Part shown: one piece after another, positions 61,307 to 64,000 of the stretch
Layout of the letters: each line of letters begins with the position of its first letter
Position numbering within the stretch: position 1 is the first letter of the stretch
Source: UBA2357 sp041916775
Lineage (GTDB): Bacteria > Pseudomonadota > Gammaproteobacteria > Burkholderiales > Rhodocyclaceae
Length of the DNA: 64,000 nucleotides
Assembly (NCBI GenBank): GCA_041916775.1
Contig: JAYRYZ010000001.1
Span: 434,001-498,000, forward strand
Direction of reading: 5' to 3'
Position numbers and translations under genes: made by a program
Notes under the pieces: generated by a model
What the model was told of the DNA's origin: nothing
Seen by the model: the letters and a program-made list of their open reading frames with translations, nothing else
Database searches by the model: none

Positions 61307-62329
61307 ATGAGTCTTATCGAAAAAGCCGTCCAGCGTCTGGATCAGCTCAAGCAGGCGGGACAGGTTCCCGCTGACGAATCGTTGCCGCAGGGTGCGACCC
61401 CGCCCGCTGTACCGCAGGGTTCGGCCACCGGCCGGCCGGGCGCGACCCAAGCGCAGCACGCAAGGCCGGACGAGATGCAGCCTGCGGTGACGGCTGCCCA
61501 CTCTGTGCGTGCTCCGGAGCCCACCGCCGACAGCCTCGCCGAGCCGGAGCCGAAGCCGCAAAAGACCACTACCAAGCACCTGCAGATCGATCTGGAGCGG
61601 CTCGCGAAGATGGGCATGGTCACCCCCGACAAACCCAAGTCTTCCCTGGCCGAGCAGTTCCGCGTCATCAAGCGTCCGCTGATCCGCAACGCCAAGGGCG
61701 GCGGGGCGGCGCCGGTGGACAATGGTAATCTGATCATGGTCACCAGCTCGCTGCCGGGCGAGGGCAAGTCCTTCACCGCGATCAATCTCGCGATCAGCAT
61801 GGCGATGGAGCTGGATTTCACGGTGCTGCTCGTCGACGCGGACTTCTCCAAGCCCTCCGTGCTGAGCCGTCTCGGCCTGCCGGCCGAGAAGGGTCTCATG
61901 GATGTGCTCACTGGCGAGATTGACGACCTCGCCGATGTGATGGCGCGTAGCAACATCGAAAAGCTCTCCATTCTCCCGGCCGGCATGCCGCATCCGCGTG
62001 CGACCGAGCTGATCGCATCGGAAGCGATGGAGAAGATGCTCAGCGAGCTCGCCGCGCGCTATTCGGACCGGATCATCGTGTTCGATTCGCCGCCGCTGCT
62101 TCCGACCACCGAGGCGCGGGTGCTGGCCACCCACATGGGACAGATCGTGATGGTGGTCGAGGCGGACCGCACCACACATGGCGCGATCCGCCAGGCGATC
62201 GCCACGATCGAATCCTGCCCGGTGAAGATGACGGTGCTGAACAAGTCCAACGCGGGCCGCAGCGACAACCTCTATGGATACGGCTATGGATATGGGTACG
62301 GCTATGGATCGGAAGCCCGCAGCGAGTGA
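61307..62329 (+). CDS. XrtA-associated tyrosine autokinase
   Basis: 340 residues. A Pro/Ala-rich N-terminal 100 residues, then the BY-kinase Walker A S-S-L-P-G-E-G-K-S and a Walker A' VLLVDADFSKPSVL. The C-terminal tail is Tyr/Gly-repetitive (YGYGYGYGYGYG), as expected for a tyrosine-cluster autophosphorylation site. The tail overlaps the start of the next gene by 26 bp. It should control polymerisation with the chain-length protein. Confidence 0.93.
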   Translation: MSLIEKAVQRLDQLKQAGQVPADESLPQGATPPAVPQGSATGRPGATQAQHARPDEMQPAVTAAHSVRAPEPTADSLAEPEPKPQKTTTKHLQIDLERLAKMGMVTPDKPKSSLAEQFRVIKRPLIRNAKGGGAAPVDNGNLIMVTSSLPGEGKSFTAINLAISMAMELDFTVLLVDADFSKPSVLSRLGLPAEKGLMDVLTGEIDDLADVMARSNIEKLSILPAGMPHPRATELIASEAMEKMLSELAARYSDRIIVFDSPPLLPTTEARVLATHMGQIVMVVEADRTTHGAIRQAIATIESCPVKMTVLNKSNAGRSDNLYGYGYGYGYGYGSEARSE

Positions 62330-63836
62330 GCGCCGGCGCGCGCGCATGGTCGCCGCGTGTGTCGCTGCAGCGGGCATGTTCGTGACAGCAGGCGCGAGCG
62401 CGCAGGAGGTGCGTGTGGATACCACGCTGCAGTCGCGACTGACCTATACCGACAACGTCGACACCGACGCCGACAACAAGCAAGGCGACTGGATCGCGGA
62501 GGTCTCGCCGGGCCTGTCCATCCGGCGCGATGGCAGCCGCCTCAGTGGTGTGTTGAATGCCCAATTGCGCAACCTCGTCTATGCGCGCGACTCCGAGCGC
62601 AACGAGAGCTTCGTGTCGCTCGGTGGCAGGGGGGTGTTCGAGGCTGTCGAGGAGAAGCTCTTCATCGACATGGATGCACGTATCTCGCGTGACAACCGCT
62701 CGGCATTCAGTGGCCGCGGCGCTGGCAGCGTGGTCGATGCGGACAAGAACAATGAGACGCGCAACTTTGCGATCGGCCCGCGTCTGCAGCTCAAGCCTTT
62801 CGGTTCGGCGACCGCGATGCTCGGCTACAAGCACAGCTGGATGGATGGCGGAGGTGAAATCGACAGCCGTCAGGTTGGGCGGCTCACCGCCCAATTGACC
62901 GATTTCGAAGCGACCTCGGTACTCGGCTGGGGCCTCGACCTGCAGCAGGAGCGCTCACGCTACGATGAAGACAGTGACCGCGATGTGGATAGAAGCGCGG
63001 TACGTGGCATGATCTACTTCAACGCCACGCCGCGCTTCCGTCCGGTGATTGGCGGTGGGCGCGAGCGCAACGACTTCGGCAGTGGTAGCTCTCAGGACGG
63101 CACGATAAAGAGCGCGGGCTTCGAGTGGATGCCATCGCCGGCGACGACGCTCAACGTACTGGTCGAGGACCGTTTCTTCGGCACCGGCTACAAGGCCGAG
63201 CTCAACCGTCGCCGCCCGCGCTCCAACTGGTCGATCAATGCGCTGCGCGACGTGAACTCGCCGTTGGACGAAGTGCCTGGCGCACAGGCCGAGCTCCTCT
63301 ACCAGCAGTACTACGATGCGCTGGGTTCGATTGCCGACCCGGTTGCGCGCGACGCCGAGGCTCGCCGCCTCGCCGATCAGCAACTCGCCAACGGCAGCTT
63401 CCGCTTCCAGTCCAACAACTACTACGTGTCCCAGACGCTGCGCGGCAACGTGTCATTGATCGGCAAGCGCAGCGTGCTCACGCTGACCCTGCAGCAGACA
63501 CGCCGGAACCGACTTGGCGAGGCCAACCTGCAGGACAGCGGCGACGATTTCGCCCGCTTCGACACCGTCAAGGACCGCTCGGCCTCCCTGTCGCTCGCCC
63601 ACAAACTCAGCCCGCAGTCGTCCGGCAATCTGGTGCTGACGCGCTCGCGGGCCGAGGGCAGTGGCTCGGAGAGCGGCGAAACCGACCGCACCGCGGTGAC
63701 CGTCGGCATGAGCACACGCATCAACGAGCGCGCGACGGGCGGGGTCCAATATCGCTACGAGCGCTCCGATGGCTCCGGCGCGGCGAAGGACTTCACCGAG
63801 AACTCGGTCACGGCCAACATCGGCGTCCAGTTCTGA
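62304..63836 (+). CDS. PEP-CTERM-system-associated beta-barrel protein (TIGR03016-like)
   Basis: 510 residues from the ATG at 62304; several in-frame ATGs from 62274 on lie within the repeat coding the kinase tail, so the start is uncertain. Signal peptide ends TAGASAQ. The rest is a repeat of long amphipathic strands (LTYTDNVDTDADNKQGDWIAEVSPGL; SQTLRGNVSLIGKRSVLTLTLQQTRRNRL), typical of this outer-membrane family of unknown function. It precedes the ExeA-like ATPase in XrtA clusters. Confidence 0.85.
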   Translation: MDRKPAASERRRARMVAACVAAAGMFVTAGASAQEVRVDTTLQSRLTYTDNVDTDADNKQGDWIAEVSPGLSIRRDGSRLSGVLNAQLRNLVYARDSERNESFVSLGGRGVFEAVEEKLFIDMDARISRDNRSAFSGRGAGSVVDADKNNETRNFAIGPRLQLKPFGSATAMLGYKHSWMDGGGEIDSRQVGRLTAQLTDFEATSVLGWGLDLQQERSRYDEDSDRDVDRSAVRGMIYFNATPRFRPVIGGGRERNDFGSGSSQDGTIKSAGFEWMPSPATTLNVLVEDRFFGTGYKAELNRRRPRSNWSINALRDVNSPLDEVPGAQAELLYQQYYDALGSIADPVARDAEARRLADQQLANGSFRFQSNNYYVSQTLRGNVSLIGKRSVLTLTLQQTRRNRLGEANLQDSGDDFARFDTVKDRSASLSLAHKLSPQSSGNLVLTRSRAEGSGSESGETDRTAVTVGMSTRINERATGGVQYRYERSDGSGAAKDFTENSVTANIGVQF

Positions 63837-63847
63837 ACAAGGCAGTC

Positions 63848-64000
63848 ATGTACGAATCCTACTTCAAGCTCAGCGGCAAACCGTTTCAGCTCAACCCCGA
63901 TCCCGCCTTCTACTTCGGCAGTCGCGGTCATCGCCGCGCGATGGCTTACCTGGAATACGGCCTGCATCAGAACGAAGGTTTCATCGTCGTCACCGGCGAG
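63848..64000 (+). CDS. XrtA-associated ExeA-like ATPase, start only
   Basis: Only the first 51 residues are in the window: MYESYFKLSGKPFQLNPDPAFYFGSRGHRRAMAYLEYGLHQNEGFIVVTGE. These match the N-terminus of the TIGR03015/ExeA-like ATPases of PEP-CTERM loci (FGLxxxPFxxxPDPxFFF and the start of a P-loop, VTGE). The gene is cut by the right edge before Walker A. Confidence 0.85.
   Translation, partial: MYESYFKLSGKPFQLNPDPAFYFGSRGHRRAMAYLEYGLHQNEGFIVVTGE

Overview
The window is GC-rich chromosomal DNA of a betaproteobacterium. The gene content points to the Rhodocyclales (Thauera/Azoarcus/Aromatoleum-like): a quinohemoprotein amine dehydrogenase locus, a perfect FNR-type box, a three-gene bc1 complex next to sspA/sspB, and an exosortase/PEP-CTERM (XrtA) polysaccharide locus. 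The genus is inferred, not proven. No insertion sequence, prophage or CRISPR array was seen.

1-17.1 kb: a split qhp locus for periplasmic oxidation of primary amines. It holds the end of a subtilisin-like protease (qhpE), the flavin monooxygenase qhpG, the AraC-type regulator qhpR, and the structural/maturation genes qhpA-qhpD-qhpC-qhpB. An acyl-CoA synthetase follows. A periplasmic solute-binding protein, an Aer-like chemoreceptor with a predicted sigma-28 promoter, and a four-gene Mla-type lipid transporter (STAS-permease, ATPase, MCE protein, lipoprotein-META fusion) lie between the two qhp halves.

17.1-24.4 kb: an uncharacterised zinc-ribbon/PD-(D/E)XK nuclease-like protein, a KtrB/KtrA potassium transporter, the 4.5S SRP RNA, a HEPN/MNT toxin-antitoxin-like pair, a ZIP metal transporter and a CoA hydrolase/transferase.

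24.4-39 kb: housekeeping genes: dnaX-ebfC-recR, petABC, sspA-sspB, a hemerythrin, a DadA-like dehydrogenase, fbp, and an Lrp-type regulator divergent from putA.

39-51.1 kb: tamA without tamB, a Fic protein behind two perfect palindromes, groESL under a CIRCE element, a TctD/TctE-like two-component system, tRNA-Phe, hemA-prfA-prmC and a monothiol glutaredoxin.

51.1-58.8 kb: a compact four-gene cassette of the poorly described 'HPr-rel-A' type: an exported or leader-bearing protein of unknown function, a PqqD-like protein, an HprK-related kinase and a nucleotidyltransferase. It has a predicted sigma-54 promoter. A porin follows, then a LolA-like protein, an ABC ATPase with no permease, and a DUF1302-like outer-membrane protein.

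58.8-64 kb: the start of an XrtA-type exopolysaccharide operon (export lipoprotein, chain-length determinant, tyrosine autokinase, beta-barrel protein, start of an ExeA-like ATPase), also behind a predicted sigma-54 promoter. The shared promoter type suggests that the HPr-rel-A cassette and the EPS locus may be co-regulated. That is the most interesting lead in the window.
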